A DNA stretch of 64,000 nt from Arthrobacter sp. zg-Y238 (GCF_024385525.1 NZ_JANFLU010000004.1:124001-188000); one strand, 5' to 3'. Counted from the first letter of the stretch, positions 1-9,281 are shown. Notes: generated by a model from the sequence alone, not told the origin. Numbers and translations are program-made.

Positions 1-381
1 ATGGTTCCCTCGGTTCGGCGGGCGGACACCCTGTCCACTCGGGAACTGGACGCGGAGATCCGGCGTCTCACCTCGGCCGCCCAGGCCGGCCGCGCAACCC
101 CTGCCGAACTTTCCTCGGGCACGTTCACGCTCAACAACTACGGTGTCTACGGGGTGGACGGCAGCGCTGCCATCATCAACTACCCCGAGTCGGCCATCCT
201 CGGCGTGGGACGCATCATTGAAAAACCGTGGGTGGTTTCCGGCCGGCTCGCGGTCCGGATGGTCACCCAGCTGACCCTGGTGTTCGACCACCGCGTCTGC
301 GACGGCGCGACCGCCGGCGGCTTCCTGCGCTACGTTGCCGACGCCGTCGAAAATCCGGGCCGCGTGCTGGCGGACCTGTAA
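1..381 (+). CDS. 2-oxoacid dehydrogenase E2 acyltransferase, C-terminal part (5' end outside window)
   Basis: This is the last 126 residues of a dihydrolipoamide acyltransferase (E2) catalytic domain, which moves the acyl group from lipoyl-lysine to CoA in pyruvate or branched-chain 2-oxoacid dehydrogenase complexes. The visible core has a TFTLNNYGVYGVDG-type strand, the INYPESAILGVGRI segment, and the active-site motif DHRVCDGA near the end, carrying the catalytic His and Asp. The ATG at base 1 is an internal methionine, since the family normally has about 400 residues with N-terminal lipoyl and E1/E3-binding domains. The substrate (pyruvate or branched-chain) cannot be decided without the upstream E1 genes. 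Confidence 0.9.
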   Translation: MVPSVRRADTLSTRELDAEIRRLTSAAQAGRATPAELSSGTFTLNNYGVYGVDGSAAIINYPESAILGVGRIIEKPWVVSGRLAVRMVTQLTLVFDHRVCDGATAGGFLRYVADAVENPGRVLADL

Positions 382-444
382 TACGTGCCGCAGACAACCA
401 CCCGCGATAGGTTGGAAACCGAGCCGGCGAAAAGGAAAGCTGAC

Positions 445-1305
445 ATGACAGAAACACCGCAGCAGCACATCCCCACCCAGCGTGGCTGGCAGGAGGTCGC
501 GCCCCGGGTCTGGGTGCGCGCCAATGCTGCCTTTGCCGTTAACACCGGGCTGGTGATCGGGGACGATCGGGCACTGCTGATCGATACCGGAGCAGGCCCC
601 GGAATGGCGCAGGAGATCTACGACGCCGCCCGGACGCTGACCGACCTGCCGCTCACGGCAGTGAACACGCATGCCCACTTCGACCACTACTTCGGCAACG
701 CCCTGATGCTCGCCAACGGCGTGGAGGATATCTGGGGTACCGCCGGATGCGCCGCCAGTATCCGTGAAAACGGCAACAGCCACCGCCCGCAGGCTGCCGA
801 CGCCGAACCCGAAATGGCTGCAGCCATGGGCGAAAACACGGAAATCGCCGAACCCACGAAGCTGGTGGAGGACGCACCGGTGGACCTGGACCTGGGCGGC
901 ATCTCCGTGACCCTCTTCCACCTCGGACGAGGCCATACGGACCATGACCTGCTGGTGGGAGCCGGGGACGTGCTCTTCACCGGCGATCTCGTCGAACAGG
1001 GCGCTGATCCGGCCTTCGAGGACTCCTTCCCCAAGGACTGGATCCGCACGCTGGGGAAAATCTCGGCACTCGAGGACCTGTACACGGTCTTCGTTCCCGG
1101 GCACGGAAAGCCCGTCACCGTGGATTTCGTGACCACTCAAATGAACAAGATGCGCACCGCCGTCGCCGTCACCCGCAGCGCCATGGACCAGGCATCGGTG
1201 GACATGACGAAGGCAATTCCCATCCTGCCGTACGGGCCGGACCAGTCCCGGGCGCTGCTCACCCGCCTGCGGACCCTTGCCCGATGGAAGTGGCTCAAGC
1301 AGTAA
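445..1305 (+). CDS. MBL-fold metallo-hydrolase
   Basis: This is a 286-residue metallo-beta-lactamase-fold protein. The metal-binding signature THAHFDH (HxHxDH), a second His in GRGHTDHD, the bridging Asp in FTGDLVEQG and the late His in VPGHGKP are all present, so a binuclear metal hydrolase is likely. The ATG at 445 is chosen because an AAGGAAAG ribosome site lies a few bases upstream; an upstream in-frame ATG at 385 would add a non-conserved tail. The order of motifs resembles class B3/SoxH-like hydrolases, but nothing in the context gives the substrate. It follows the E2 gene by 63 bases and precedes an MFS gene. Confidence 0.85.
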   Translation: MTETPQQHIPTQRGWQEVAPRVWVRANAAFAVNTGLVIGDDRALLIDTGAGPGMAQEIYDAARTLTDLPLTAVNTHAHFDHYFGNALMLANGVEDIWGTAGCAASIRENGNSHRPQAADAEPEMAAAMGENTEIAEPTKLVEDAPVDLDLGGISVTLFHLGRGHTDHDLLVGAGDVLFTGDLVEQGADPAFEDSFPKDWIRTLGKISALEDLYTVFVPGHGKPVTVDFVTTQMNKMRTAVAVTRSAMDQASVDMTKAIPILPYGPDQSRALLTRLRTLARWKWLKQ

Positions 1306-1347
1306 TCACCGGCCGGACCGGAACCGGATTGGGGATAGTCTGGGGCC

Positions 1348-2580
1348 GTGCCAGCGGACGATTTCAGCCTTCGTAAAATAGCTATCCCGGCCTACGGGCC
1401 CACCCTGCTTTACGGGCTGGCGACCGGAGCCATCCTGCCGGTCATCGCGCTCAGCGCCCGCGGCCTGGGTGCCACTGTTGCCCTCGCAGCGCTGGTCATC
1501 ACCCTTACCGGCGTCGGTTCACTCCTGACGAATGTGCCTGCCACCATTGTGACCACGCGTTTTGGGGAGAAATGGGCGCTTGTGGCTGCCTCGGCCTGGT
1601 GCGCGCTGGCGATGGTCCTTGCCGCTCTCGTCCCTGTGCTGGCGGTTTTCGCCCTGGCCGTCTTTATGGTCGGGATGGCAGGCTCGGTCTTCGGGCTGGC
1701 CCGGCAGAGCTATCTGACGGAAGCCGTACCGGTGCACTTCCGGGCACGGGCCCTGTCCACGCTCGGCGGGGTGAACCGGATCGGCGTCTTCATCGGCCCC
1801 TTCGCAGCTGCCGGCGCAATCCACTTCTTCGGCACCACCGGGGCGTACTGGGTGGGTGCCGCGGCCGCCGTCGGCGCCGGGATCATCAGCCTCCAGGTGC
1901 CGGATCTTACTGTCCGTTCCGGGAAGCGCGGAGCGGGGCGGGAGTCCAAGGCCGACGCCGGCCCTGCGCCCACCGTGCGCTCCATCCTGCGAAGCCATGC
2001 ACGGATCTTCCGGACCATCGGCATCGGGGTGCTGCTGATCGCCGCCGTCCGTGCGACGCGGCAGGCAGTTATTCCGCTCTGGGGCCAGCACATCGGCCTG
2101 GACCCCACCGCTACAGCGCTGATCTACGGGCTCTCCGGCGCCATCGACATGCTGATCTTCTATCCCGCGGGCAAGGCCATGGACACCTGGGGACGGCGCT
2201 CGGTGGCGGTGCCCTGCATGCTGATCATGGGGCTGGGCCTCGGGCTGCTGCCGCTGGCTTCCGAAGCAACCGGACTGCTGCTGGCTGCACTGCTGATCGG
2301 GTTCGGCAACGGCATTGGCTCCGGAATCGTCATGACTCTCGGTGCGGACTTCTCGCCCTCGCCCGGACGCCCGCAGTTCCTGGGCATCTGGCGGCTGCTG
2401 GCAGACGTCGGGACCATGGGCGGCCCCGGCATCCTCTCCGGAGTGACTGCCCTCGTGTCGCTCTCGGCAGGAATCGGGGCCACTGCCGTCCTGGGACTGC
2501 TGGGCGCCGTCGTGCTCTGGATCTGGGTTCCGGGGCGGAAGGCCGCAGGCAATCCGGTCACCGCCGGAAAGGCCCGCTAG
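1348..2580 (+). CDS. MFS transporter
   Basis: This 410-residue integral membrane protein has about 12 hydrophobic segments in two halves, separated near residues 185-215 by a charged cytoplasmic loop (SGKRGAGRESKADAGPAP). A loop 2-3 type motif is recognisable in each half (TRFGEKWAL; GKAMDTWGRRS). The pattern is that of a drug/solute efflux carrier of the major facilitator superfamily. The start is the GTG at 1348. It lies 42 bases after the MBL-fold gene and runs convergent to the PAP2 phosphatase. No regulator adjoins it and the substrate is unknown. Confidence 0.85.
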   Translation: MPADDFSLRKIAIPAYGPTLLYGLATGAILPVIALSARGLGATVALAALVITLTGVGSLLTNVPATIVTTRFGEKWALVAASAWCALAMVLAALVPVLAVFALAVFMVGMAGSVFGLARQSYLTEAVPVHFRARALSTLGGVNRIGVFIGPFAAAGAIHFFGTTGAYWVGAAAAVGAGIISLQVPDLTVRSGKRGAGRESKADAGPAPTVRSILRSHARIFRTIGIGVLLIAAVRATRQAVIPLWGQHIGLDPTATALIYGLSGAIDMLIFYPAGKAMDTWGRRSVAVPCMLIMGLGLGLLPLASEATGLLLAALLIGFGNGIGSGIVMTLGADFSPSPGRPQFLGIWRLLADVGTMGGPGILSGVTALVSLSAGIGATAVLGLLGAVVLWIWVPGRKAAGNPVTAGKAR

Positions 2581-2601
2581 CCTCTATCGCACTGCTGCCC
2601 G

Positions 2602-3510
2602 TTACCGGCGTGCGGGGTCTCCGGCCTGCTGGTTGAACAGCCAGCAGGCGAGGGCGCTGACAAGGTAGCCGACGCCCACTATCAGGGACAGGCCCGCCCA
2701 GAAATACAGCGGCGCAGACGTGCTCACGGCGGTGGGGTCCCAGCGGGCATAGAAGTACAGTCCCAGGCTGGCAGCCGTGGCGAGCACGCCCGGCACGGCG
2801 CAGATGACGGCAATCGCTTTCGCCGCTCCTTTCGCCGTTCCCTTGGCCGGCCAGCGGTTCCAGTCCGGGTTGGTCCGCATCATCACCAGGCCGCCGACCA
2901 GTGTCCAGGCGGCCACCACCAGGAGCGAGGCCACGACGTCGGCCGGCCGGTGCCAGAGGTTGAGGAAGGTGGCGGCGCCCGCGAGCACGGCGTAGCTGCC
3001 GCCGAAGAGTGCAGCCAGGGGCCGCCAGCGCGGCGAGGCGAGCAGGAAGACCGCCGCGGCTGCAGAGGCGGCCAGCGTGGTGTGGCCGGACGGCAGCGAG
3101 TTGAAATCCAGGGTCACCACCCCGCGGTCCGGCCGGTCCAGCACGGTCCGTTTCAGCAGCTGGCTGCTGACATTTGCTGCTCCGAAAGTGCCGAGGGCAA
3201 TCACCGCCGGCGAAATCCGGTGCCGCAGGATGGATACAAACACCACCACGATCACGGCGATGAAGACGGAGATCAGCGGCAGCTCGTCCAGAAAGGCAAT
3301 CACCGGCCGTTCGGTGGCCGGTGCAATCAGCTCCGCTTCCTGGAAAGCGGACTCATCGGCGAGCTGGCCGGTGGTGGTGCGGACGAAGAACCAATACGTT
3401 GCGGCAACGCCGGCAGCGCAGAGGAGGGCTGCGAAAAGAAAGAGCGCCGGATTATGCGCAGCCGGTCGTTCGGCACGGGCGCGCTGTGCCAGCAAGTTGC
3501 GAGTATCCAT
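2602..3510 (-). CDS. PAP2-family membrane phosphatase
   Basis: This 302-residue membrane protein has about six hydrophobic helices. The PAP2 (type 2 phosphatidic acid phosphatase) signature is visible as KRTVLDRPDRG, then SLPSGHTTLAASAA, then LWHRPADVVAS, which supply the Lys/Arg, the SGH and the late His of the three catalytic motifs. Likely substrates are lipid phosphates such as phosphatidate or undecaprenyl diphosphate, dephosphorylated on the outer face of the membrane. A C-terminal hydrophobic tail of about 90 residues follows the core. It runs convergent with the MFS gene and is divergent from menC, from which its start is 85 bases away. Confidence 0.88.
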   Translation of the reverse strand: MDTRNLLAQRARAERPAAHNPALFLFAALLCAAGVAATYWFFVRTTTGQLADESAFQEAELIAPATERPVIAFLDELPLISVFIAVIVVVFVSILRHRISPAVIALGTFGAANVSSQLLKRTVLDRPDRGVVTLDFNSLPSGHTTLAASAAAAVFLLASPRWRPLAALFGGSYAVLAGAATFLNLWHRPADVVASLLVVAAWTLVGGLVMMRTNPDWNRWPAKGTAKGAAKAIAVICAVPGVLATAASLGLYFYARWDPTAVSTSAPLYFWAGLSLIVGVGYLVSALACWLFNQQAGDPARR

Positions 3511-3595
3511 TACATCCAGATTGCCACATCATGCTGGTCCTTACCTGTTCGACCCGAAGCGGGCAGCCGGTGAGGGTCAAGCGTAGGCTGGCAGG

Positions 3596-4594
3596 GTGCC
3601 GAACAACCCTGACCTGTCTGCCCTCCTCGCCGGAGCCCGCGTGGTTTCCATCCCCATGCGGGTGAAGTTCCGCGGCATCCTGCACCGCGAAGCCCTGCTG
3701 ATCGAGGGGCCAGCCGGTTGGGGCGAGTTTGCTCCGTTTCCGGAATATTCCGACGCCGAGGCCTCACCTTGGCTCGCCTCCGCCTTGGAAGCGGCCTGGC
3801 AGGGCTATCCCGAAGCGGTGCGGAAGTCCATCCCGGTGAACGGCACGGTCCCCGCCGTGGCGGTGGATCAGGTGGAGGGCGTGCTCGCCCGGTTCGGAAA
3901 CGTCCCTGCCGTGAAGGTCAAAGTGGCCGAAGCCGGCCAGTCTCCGCTTCAGGACCTGGCCCGGGTGGCCGAGGTACGCCGGCTGCTGCCCGACGCCGGT
4001 ATCCGGGTGGATGCCAACGCGGGCTGGGACGTGCGCACCGCCGTCGACACGCTGACCCTGCTGGCCGAGGCCGGGCTCGAATATGCCGAACAGCCCGTGG
4101 CGGGTATCGACGGCCTGCGCGCCGTCCGGACAGAGCTGCGCCGGCGCGGGGTTCCCGTACTGATCGCCGCTGATGAAAGTGTGCGAAAGGAAAGCGATCC
4201 GCTGAAGGTCGCCCGGGAAGACGCTGCGGACCTGATCGTCATCAAGGCGGCGCCGTTGGGCGGGGTGCGCCGCGCCGTGGAGATCGTGGCGCAGGCCGGA
4301 CTGCCGGCCGTGGTGAGCTCCGCCATCGACACCTCCGTGGGGATCCGTACCGGAGTGGCACTGGCCGCGGCGCTGCCCGAACTGCCCTACGCCTGCGGGC
4401 TGGGTACGTTGTCGCTGATGGCCGGGGACGTGACGGAAGAATCGCTGGTGCCCGACGGCGGTGCCCTGGCTGTGCGGGACGTGCCGGTGTCCGAGGAACT
4501 GTTGGAGCGGTTTGCCGCACCGCCGGAGCGCCGTCAGTGGTGGCTGGACCGGCTGGAGCGGGTGCACGGGCTGCTGGCCGTGCCGCGCCACTAG
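3596..4594 (+). CDS. menC: o-succinylbenzoate synthase
   Basis: This 332-residue enolase-superfamily enzyme dehydrates SHCHC to o-succinylbenzoate in menaquinone synthesis. The catalytic lysine motif KVKVA, the metal ligands in VDANAGWD, the YAEQPV strand, ADES, and the second lysine in VIKAAPLGG are all visible in the expected order. The start is the GTG at 3596; the following residues lead straight into the capping domain. It is followed 46 bases later by menD in the same direction, as in other actinobacteria, so the two are probably co-transcribed. The remaining men genes (menA, menB, menE) are not in this window. Confidence 0.93.
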   Translation: MPNNPDLSALLAGARVVSIPMRVKFRGILHREALLIEGPAGWGEFAPFPEYSDAEASPWLASALEAAWQGYPEAVRKSIPVNGTVPAVAVDQVEGVLARFGNVPAVKVKVAEAGQSPLQDLARVAEVRRLLPDAGIRVDANAGWDVRTAVDTLTLLAEAGLEYAEQPVAGIDGLRAVRTELRRRGVPVLIAADESVRKESDPLKVAREDAADLIVIKAAPLGGVRRAVEIVAQAGLPAVVSSAIDTSVGIRTGVALAAALPELPYACGLGTLSLMAGDVTEESLVPDGGALAVRDVPVSEELLERFAAPPERRQWWLDRLERVHGLLAVPRH

Positions 4595-4640
4595 GCCGGA
4601 CCCAGACACCTGCCCCGGCAGCTAACCCTAGGATGGAAGG

Positions 4641-6347
4641 GTGACCGGATCCTCGAACGCCCCCGCCCAGTCTTCCGCGGACCTGACGTCCCTGCAGGCA
4701 GCCCGCTCCGCCGTCGCAGCTCTGGCCGCCGCCGGGGTGCGCGACGTCGTCCTGGCCCCGGGATCGCGCAGCGCACCGCTCGCCTACGCGTTGGCGGAAG
4801 CGGAACTGCAGGGCCGGATGCGGGTGCACGTCCGGATCGACGAACGGGTTGCCGGCTTCACCGCGCTGGGCCTGGCGCGCGGCGGCCGCCGTCCCGCAGC
4901 CGTCGTGACGACGTCGGGCACCGCCGTCGGCGAATTAATGCCGGCCGTGATGGAAGCCCACCATGCCGGTGTCCCGCTGGTGGTTCTCTCCGCAGACAGG
5001 CCGGCCGAGCTGCACGGCACGGGCGCCAACCAGACCACCGTGCAGCCGGGAATCTTTGCCCACTACCCGGTGACGGCTGCAGACGTGGCGGCTGGCACCG
5101 ATCCCGCTGAAGCCATTTCCGCAGCTCTGGCCCGGCTCGGCCACGGAATTCCAGTTGGACCGGTGCACGTGAACCTCCAGTTCCGGGATCCGCTGACCCC
5201 CGGCGAAACCGACCCCCTGTTCCTCGAATCCGGCTCCGTCCCGGAGGCTTTGCCCGCCTCCTCCGCAGTTCCGGCAGAGGACCGCGTCCCGGCCTCCCAT
5301 CCACCGATTCCCGGCGTTCACCGCACAGTGGTGGTAGCGGGCGACGGCGCCGGGGAGCTCGCTGCGCTCTTCGCCCTGCGTGCGGGGCTGCCGCTGCTGG
5401 CCGAACCGTCCTCCAACGCCCGCTTCGGTCCCAACGCAGTGGGTGCGTACCGGCTGCTGCTGCCGGAACTGGGTCCACTGATCGAACGCGTGGTGGTGTT
5501 CGGCCGGCCCACGCTGTCCCGTCCGGTGGCCGCGCTGCTGGCCCGTACCGACGTCGAAAAGGCGCTTTACCTGCCCCGGCCGGTGAACTGGTTTACCCAG
5601 GGGCGGCGTCCGGAAACCATCATCAGCGACATTCCCGGACTCTTCGAGTTCGCCGGAACCGGTGCGCCCGGCTGGCTTGAGAAGTGGCGGACTGCCTCGG
5701 AAGCGGCACTGAACACGCTGAACAACCTGCTGGAACAGCAGCCTCGCCTCACTGGCCTGCACGTCGCCGATCTGGTGTGGGACGCCGCAGACGCCAACCT
5801 GGTGCTCGGTTCCTCCAACGTCATCCGGGACATGGACCTGGTGGCCTCTCCGGGCTGGCATCCGCTGGATGTCTACGCCAACCGGGGTCTGGCGGGGATC
5901 GACGGGACCATTTCCACCGCTACGGGCATTGCGCTGGCGAACGGCATTCCCACCCGGCTGCTGCTGGGTGACCTCACGTTCCTGCACGACGCCGGTGCTC
6001 TTCTCCTGGGAGACGGGGAGGACGAGCCCGACCTGCAGATGATCGTGCTGAACGACGGCGGCGGAGGCATTTTCTCTGTCCTCGAACACGGTGCACTAGG
6101 GGAGGACCCGCGATACACGGCCTTGGTGGAACGCTTCTTCGGGACACCGCACCGTGCCGACCTGGCCGGGCTGTGCCGAGGCTACGGTGTCCGGCACCAA
6201 GTGGTCAGCTCTGCCGATGAACTTGAAGCGGCGCTGGCCGAACCGGTTCACGGACGGTCGGTGCTGGAAGTACGCACGGCCAGGGAAACGCTGCGGGACC
6301 TGCACCAGCAGGTGCAGTCGGCAGTGGCGGCAGCGGTGCGGGGCTAG
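4641..6347 (+). CDS. menD: SEPHCHC synthase, first committed step of menaquinone synthesis
   Basis: This is a 568-residue thiamine-diphosphate enzyme that joins isochorismate with the succinic semialdehyde unit derived from 2-oxoglutarate. The N-terminal domain has VLAPGSRSAPLAYAL and the Glu-bearing RIDERVAGFTALG region, and TTSGTAVGEL is typical of the family. The C-terminal ThDP/Mg motif GDLTFLHDAGAL followed by NDGGGGIFS is complete. The middle domain (about residues 200-350) is present, so this is a full-length protein of normal size. The start is the GTG at 4641. It is downstream of menC; its substrate isochorismate would come from menF at 10418-11767. Confidence 0.95.
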   Translation: MTGSSNAPAQSSADLTSLQAARSAVAALAAAGVRDVVLAPGSRSAPLAYALAEAELQGRMRVHVRIDERVAGFTALGLARGGRRPAAVVTTSGTAVGELMPAVMEAHHAGVPLVVLSADRPAELHGTGANQTTVQPGIFAHYPVTAADVAAGTDPAEAISAALARLGHGIPVGPVHVNLQFRDPLTPGETDPLFLESGSVPEALPASSAVPAEDRVPASHPPIPGVHRTVVVAGDGAGELAALFALRAGLPLLAEPSSNARFGPNAVGAYRLLLPELGPLIERVVVFGRPTLSRPVAALLARTDVEKALYLPRPVNWFTQGRRPETIISDIPGLFEFAGTGAPGWLEKWRTASEAALNTLNNLLEQQPRLTGLHVADLVWDAADANLVLGSSNVIRDMDLVASPGWHPLDVYANRGLAGIDGTISTATGIALANGIPTRLLLGDLTFLHDAGALLLGDGEDEPDLQMIVLNDGGGGIFSVLEHGALGEDPRYTALVERFFGTPHRADLAGLCRGYGVRHQVVSSADELEAALAEPVHGRSVLEVRTARETLRDLHQQVQSAVAAAVRG

Positions 6348-6392
6348 TAGGTTCACCTTTACGCCCGCCCGGGTGAAGCGTAGCGTCGCCGC

Positions 6393-6587
6393 ATGGCTAC
6401 GCCGCTCGATGCCTTACCGAAGATCGGGGCGCCGGCTACCAGTGCCCTGACCGAGGCAGGCTATGACTCACTTCGGAAGCTGGCCGGTGTCCCGCAGGCG
6501 GAACTCGCTTCGTTGCACGGCATGGGTCCGAAAGCGCTGCGGCTCATAGCGCAGGCGCTGGAAGAACATGGACTCGCGCTGGGCTGA
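6393..6587 (+). CDS. small helix-hairpin-helix protein
   Basis: This 64-residue protein consists almost entirely of one (HhH)2-like domain: LPKIGAPATSALTEAGYDSL then LASLHGMGPKALRLIAQAL, in which GAPAT and HGMGPKA are the two hairpins. Such stand-alone HhH proteins resemble the RNA polymerase alpha C-terminal domain or DNA ligase tails and may bind DNA non-specifically. The function is not known. The ATG at 6393 lies 45 bases after menD, and the coding stretch is complete. It stands just upstream of a decayed LysR tail. Confidence 0.72.
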   Translation: MATPLDALPKIGAPATSALTEAGYDSLRKLAGVPQAELASLHGMGPKALRLIAQALEEHGLALG

Positions 6588-6602
6588 ATGAAGCGCCGGA
6601 CC

Positions 6603-6808
6603 GGTTGCACCTTAGAGGTGCAGGCCGCGCCGGCGGGTGTGCTGCTTCCGTCTTGGCCACCGGGCCCGGGATAACCCGGCGGCTCCGACCGCCGCTGGAG
6701 CGTGCGGACATCGCCTGGTCCGGCCGGCGGCGGCTGTCCCGTCGGTCGAGGGCCTTCATTGACCTGGTCCGGTCCCGTGCAGCCGATCTAGCGCCGGAGC
6801 CCGTATAG
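6603..6808 (+). pseudogene. decayed C-terminal fragment of a LysR-type regulator
   Basis: Two reading frames give pieces of the end of a LysR substrate-binding domain. The frame with GAG GTG CAG at 6615 reads VQAAPAGVLLPSWP, like the usual VxAGxGxALLP strand. After a frame change near 6655, the text reads GPGITRRLRPPLERADIAW and then RRRLSRRSRAFIDLVRSRA up to the stop at 6806-6808, like the usual xWxxxRxLSPAARAFLDL ending. No helix-turn-helix region exists upstream, because the HhH gene and menD occupy that space. The simplest reading is a deleted and frameshifted regulator gene. The 206 bases otherwise contain no plausible gene. Confidence 0.55.
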
Positions 6809-6826
6809 GAGCGGTGATTCCACGAA

Positions 6827-6863
6827 AACAGCCCTTCCGGACAAAGCCGGAAGGGCTGTTTTT
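6827..6863. terminator. strong bidirectional intrinsic terminator
   Basis: A perfect 14-bp inverted repeat (AACAGCCCTTCCGG / CCGGAAGGGCTGTT) encloses a 6-base loop. It is followed by a T run on the + strand and preceded by an A run that serves the - strand. It ends the amino acid ABC operon arriving from the right. Confidence 0.9.
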
Positions 6864-6878
6864 GCTGGGAGGAACCTT

Positions 6879-7628
6879 TTAGAGAACCTTCGAGAGGAAC
6901 GCCCGGGTGCGTTCGTGCTGCGGGTTGCCCAGGACGTCCTCGGGACGTCCCTGCTCCACTACGACGCCGCCGTCCATGAAGACAACGCGGTCGCCTACTT
7001 CACGGGCAAAGCCCATCTCGTGGGTCACCACCATCATGGTCATGCCTTCCTCGGCAAGCTGGCGCATGACGGCGAGCACGTCGCCCACGAGTTCCGGGTC
7101 CAGCGCGCTGGTGGGCTCGTCGAACAGCATCATGTCCGGATCCATGGACAGTGCACGGGCAATGGCCACACGCTGCTGCTGGCCGCCGGAGAGCTGGGCG
7201 GGGAATGCCGTGGCACGGTCCTCCAGGCCCACCTTGGCGAGGTTCTTCAGGGCTACCTTGGAGGCTTCCTCCTGGCCGCGCTTCTTCGCCCGGCGCTGCG
7301 CCAGGGTCAGGTTGCGCAGCACGTTCAGGTGCGGGAAGAGGTTGAACTGCTGGAAGACCATGCCGATCCGGGTGCGTACCTTGTCCAGGTCCGTGTCGGG
7401 ATGGGTAATGTCAACGCCCTCCACCAGGACGGTGCCGCTGGTGGGCTCCTCCAGGCGGTTGACGCAGCGCAGCAGGGTGGACTTGCCGGAACCGGACGGG
7501 CCGATCACGCAGACCACTTCGCCCTGGTCTACATGGAAGTCGATGCCCTTCAGCACCTCGTTGCTTCCGAAGGACTTGTGGAGGTTGCGGACCTCGATGG
7601 CAGGGGCGTTGGTGTTGGGAACGCTCAT
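6879..7628 (-). CDS. polar amino acid ABC transporter, ATP-binding subunit
   Basis: This 249-residue ABC ATPase energises import of polar amino acids (GlnQ/HisP type). Walker A is GPSGSGKST at residues 43-51, the Q-loop is in [11 protein letters not shown], the signature is [15 protein letters not shown] near residue 145, Walker B is [14 protein letters not shown], and the switch His is in VVTHEMGFA. Length and motifs match the family exactly. It is the last gene of the operon, starting 5 bases after the permease stop codon, and is followed by a strong terminator. The exact amino acid cannot be told from the sequence. Confidence 0.95.
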   Translation of the reverse strand: MSVPNTNAPAIEVRNLHKSFGSNEVLKGIDFHVDQGEVVCVIGPSGSGKSTLLRCVNRLEEPTSGTVLVEGVDITHPDTDLDKVRTRIGMVFQQFNLFPHLNVLRNLTLAQRRAKKRGQEEASKVALKNLAKVGLEDRATAFPAQLSGGQQQRVAIARALSMDPDMMLFDEPTSALDPELVGDVLAVMRQLAEEGMTMMVVTHEMGFAREVGDRVVFMDGGVVVEQGRPEDVLGNPQHERTRAFLSKVL

Positions 7629-7633
7629 GGCTG

Positions 7634-8419
7634 CTACCTGCCTCTCTGGTTGTGTCGTTCAAGCTTTGCCACCAACTGGGTCAGCGGCAGCGTAATGATC
7701 AGGTACATCAGGGCGGCGAGCACCAGCGGTGTGGCGTTCGCTGTCTGCGAGACGGAGTCGCGTGCGAAGGTGGTCAGCTCGCGGTCCTGCAGGGCCATGC
7801 CGGCAATGAAGAGCAGCGAGGTGTCTTTGATCAGGATGACCAGTTCGTTGGTCAGCGGCGGCGTGATGATCCGGAAAGCCTGGGGCAGGGTCACGGAAAT
7901 CATGGTCCAGGCCGGACCCATGCCCAGCGACCGGGCAGCCTCGGCCTGGCCGGAGGGAACGGCCTGGATTCCGGCACGGATGGTCTCAGCAATGTAGGCA
8001 CCGGAGACAATGATCAGGGCCAGGAGTCCTGCGCCTGCGCTGCCTCCCGGCGGGCGCCAGTCAAAAGCGATCGGCACGGCGAAAGCGAAACCGAAGATCA
8101 CCAGCAGTGCAGGGAGTCCGCGGAAAAGTTCGATGTAGGCCGTGGCGGCCCAGCGGTACGGCGCTACCGGGGAAAGCTTCATCAGCGCCAGCAGCAGGCC
8201 CAGGAGGAGCCCGCCGGCGAAAGCGATGACGGTATAGATAATCGTGTTCTTGACCGCCACCGTGATGATGGTGGGGAAGGCCTCACGGGCCACCTCGGCG
8301 TCGAAGAAGTTCTCGCCGATGGCTTCCCAATCGGCAGCCAGCACTACGGCTACCAGCGCGATGACGAAAACGGCGTACAGGACGCCCCGGAACAGGCGTC
8401 TGCGGGTGGAGGGTTTCAA
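7634..8419 (-). CDS. polar amino acid ABC transporter, permease
   Basis: This is a HisM/GlnP-type permease with about five membrane helices. The EAA loop is seen as [18 protein letters not shown] followed by [16 protein letters not shown] place the start at a TTG (bases 8417-8419) that begins KPSTRRRLF, because GGAAGG lies 9 bases upstream of it and the reading frame before that point is not family-like; an in-frame upstream extension to 8476 is possible. One permease gene alone implies a homodimer in the membrane. It follows the binding protein gene and precedes the ATPase gene. Confidence 0.9.
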   Translation of the reverse strand: MKPSTRRRLFRGVLYAVFVIALVAVVLAADWEAIGENFFDAEVAREAFPTIITVAVKNTIIYTVIAFAGGLLLGLLLALMKLSPVAPYRWAATAYIELFRGLPALLVIFGFAFAVPIAFDWRPPGGSAGAGLLALIIVSGAYIAETIRAGIQAVPSGQAEAARSLGMGPAWTMISVTLPQAFRIITPPLTNELVILIKDTSLLFIAGMALQDRELTTFARDSVSQTANATPLVLAALMYLIITLPLTQLVAKLERHNQRGR

Positions 8420-8492
8420 AGTGGGGAGCCTTCCAAGGAAGAAAAGGGGTTGTCCCGGGCACCCGGCCCGGGACAACGCAGTGGTCTAGGCG

Positions 8493-9281
8493 TTATTCGG
8501 TGAAGTACTTGTCGTAAATCTCCTGGTATTTGCCGTTGTCCCGCAGCTCAGCGAGCTGCTCATTAACGGCGGAGATGAGCTCGGTGTTGTCCTTCTTCAT
8601 GGCGAAGCCGTAGGACTCATCCGTCTCATACTCTTCGGCGATGGTGAATTCACCATCCTCCGTGTGTCCAATGTTCACCGGCAGGTCCTGGAGCACAGCA
8701 TCGACGTTACCGGACTGGATGGCAGGGAAAAGTTCGGCATCGCTCGGGAAAGCCACGATTTCCGCTCCGGCAGCATTCTCGCGGGCGTAGGACTCACCGG
8801 TGGTGTTTCCCTGGACACCGAGCTTCTTGCCCTCCAGGTCCTCGATGCTCTTGATGTCCGAGTCGACGGGGACCAGCAGTGACTGCAGCGAGTCATAGTA
8901 CGGATCGGCGAAGCCCATGGCCTCTTCACGTTCCGGGGTGATGGTGATTGCGCTGGCCTCAAGGTCGCACTGTCCCGCCGCGAGCACGGTGCCGCTGGCA
9001 ATTCCCTCGAACCCGGCGTCCTGGACTGCGAGTTCAAGATCAAGACCGGTCGCGATCTCCTTGACCAGGTCCATGTCGAAACCTGTGTATTCGCCGTTCT
9101 CTTCGTACTCGAACGGAACGTAGGGAATGTCCGAGCAGACCGTCAGCGTGCCTTCGGATACCAGGTTGTATCCGTTGGCAGCGTCGTCGGAGGCTCCGGC
9201 GTCGTCACCACCGCAGGCGGTCAGCGAAAGGGCGCCGATGGCCAGAAAGGTGAAGGCGGCGGTGCGGGCTTTGTACGGCAT
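8493..9281 (-). CDS. amino acid ABC transporter substrate-binding lipoprotein (copy 1)
   Basis: This 262-residue family 3 solute-binding protein has a lipoprotein signal (MPYKAR, a hydrophobic stretch, then the lipobox LTAC with Cys23), so it is anchored on the outer face of the membrane. The mature part has CSDIPYVPFEY, GFDMDLVKEIA and GVQGNTTGESYAREN, typical of polar amino acid binders. It is closely similar to the gene immediately upstream (9451-10230) over the whole length, pointing to a tandem duplication. It is the copy nearest to the permease and therefore the most likely main receptor. Confidence 0.93.
   Translation of the reverse strand: MPYKARTAAFTFLAIGALSLTACGGDDAGASDDAANGYNLVSEGTLTVCSDIPYVPFEYEENGEYTGFDMDLVKEIATGLDLELAVQDAGFEGIASGTVLAAGQCDLEASAITITPEREEAMGFADPYYDSLQSLLVPVDSDIKSIEDLEGKKLGVQGNTTGESYARENAAGAEIVAFPSDAELFPAIQSGNVDAVLQDLPVNIGHTEDGEFTIAEEYETDESYGFAMKKDNTELISAVNEQLAELRDNGKYQEIYDKYFTE

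Noticed and set aside
2950-3573. 207-residue + strand open frame opposite the PAP2 gene
   Set aside because: Shadow frame without motifs; the PAP2 catalytic motifs are on the - strand.
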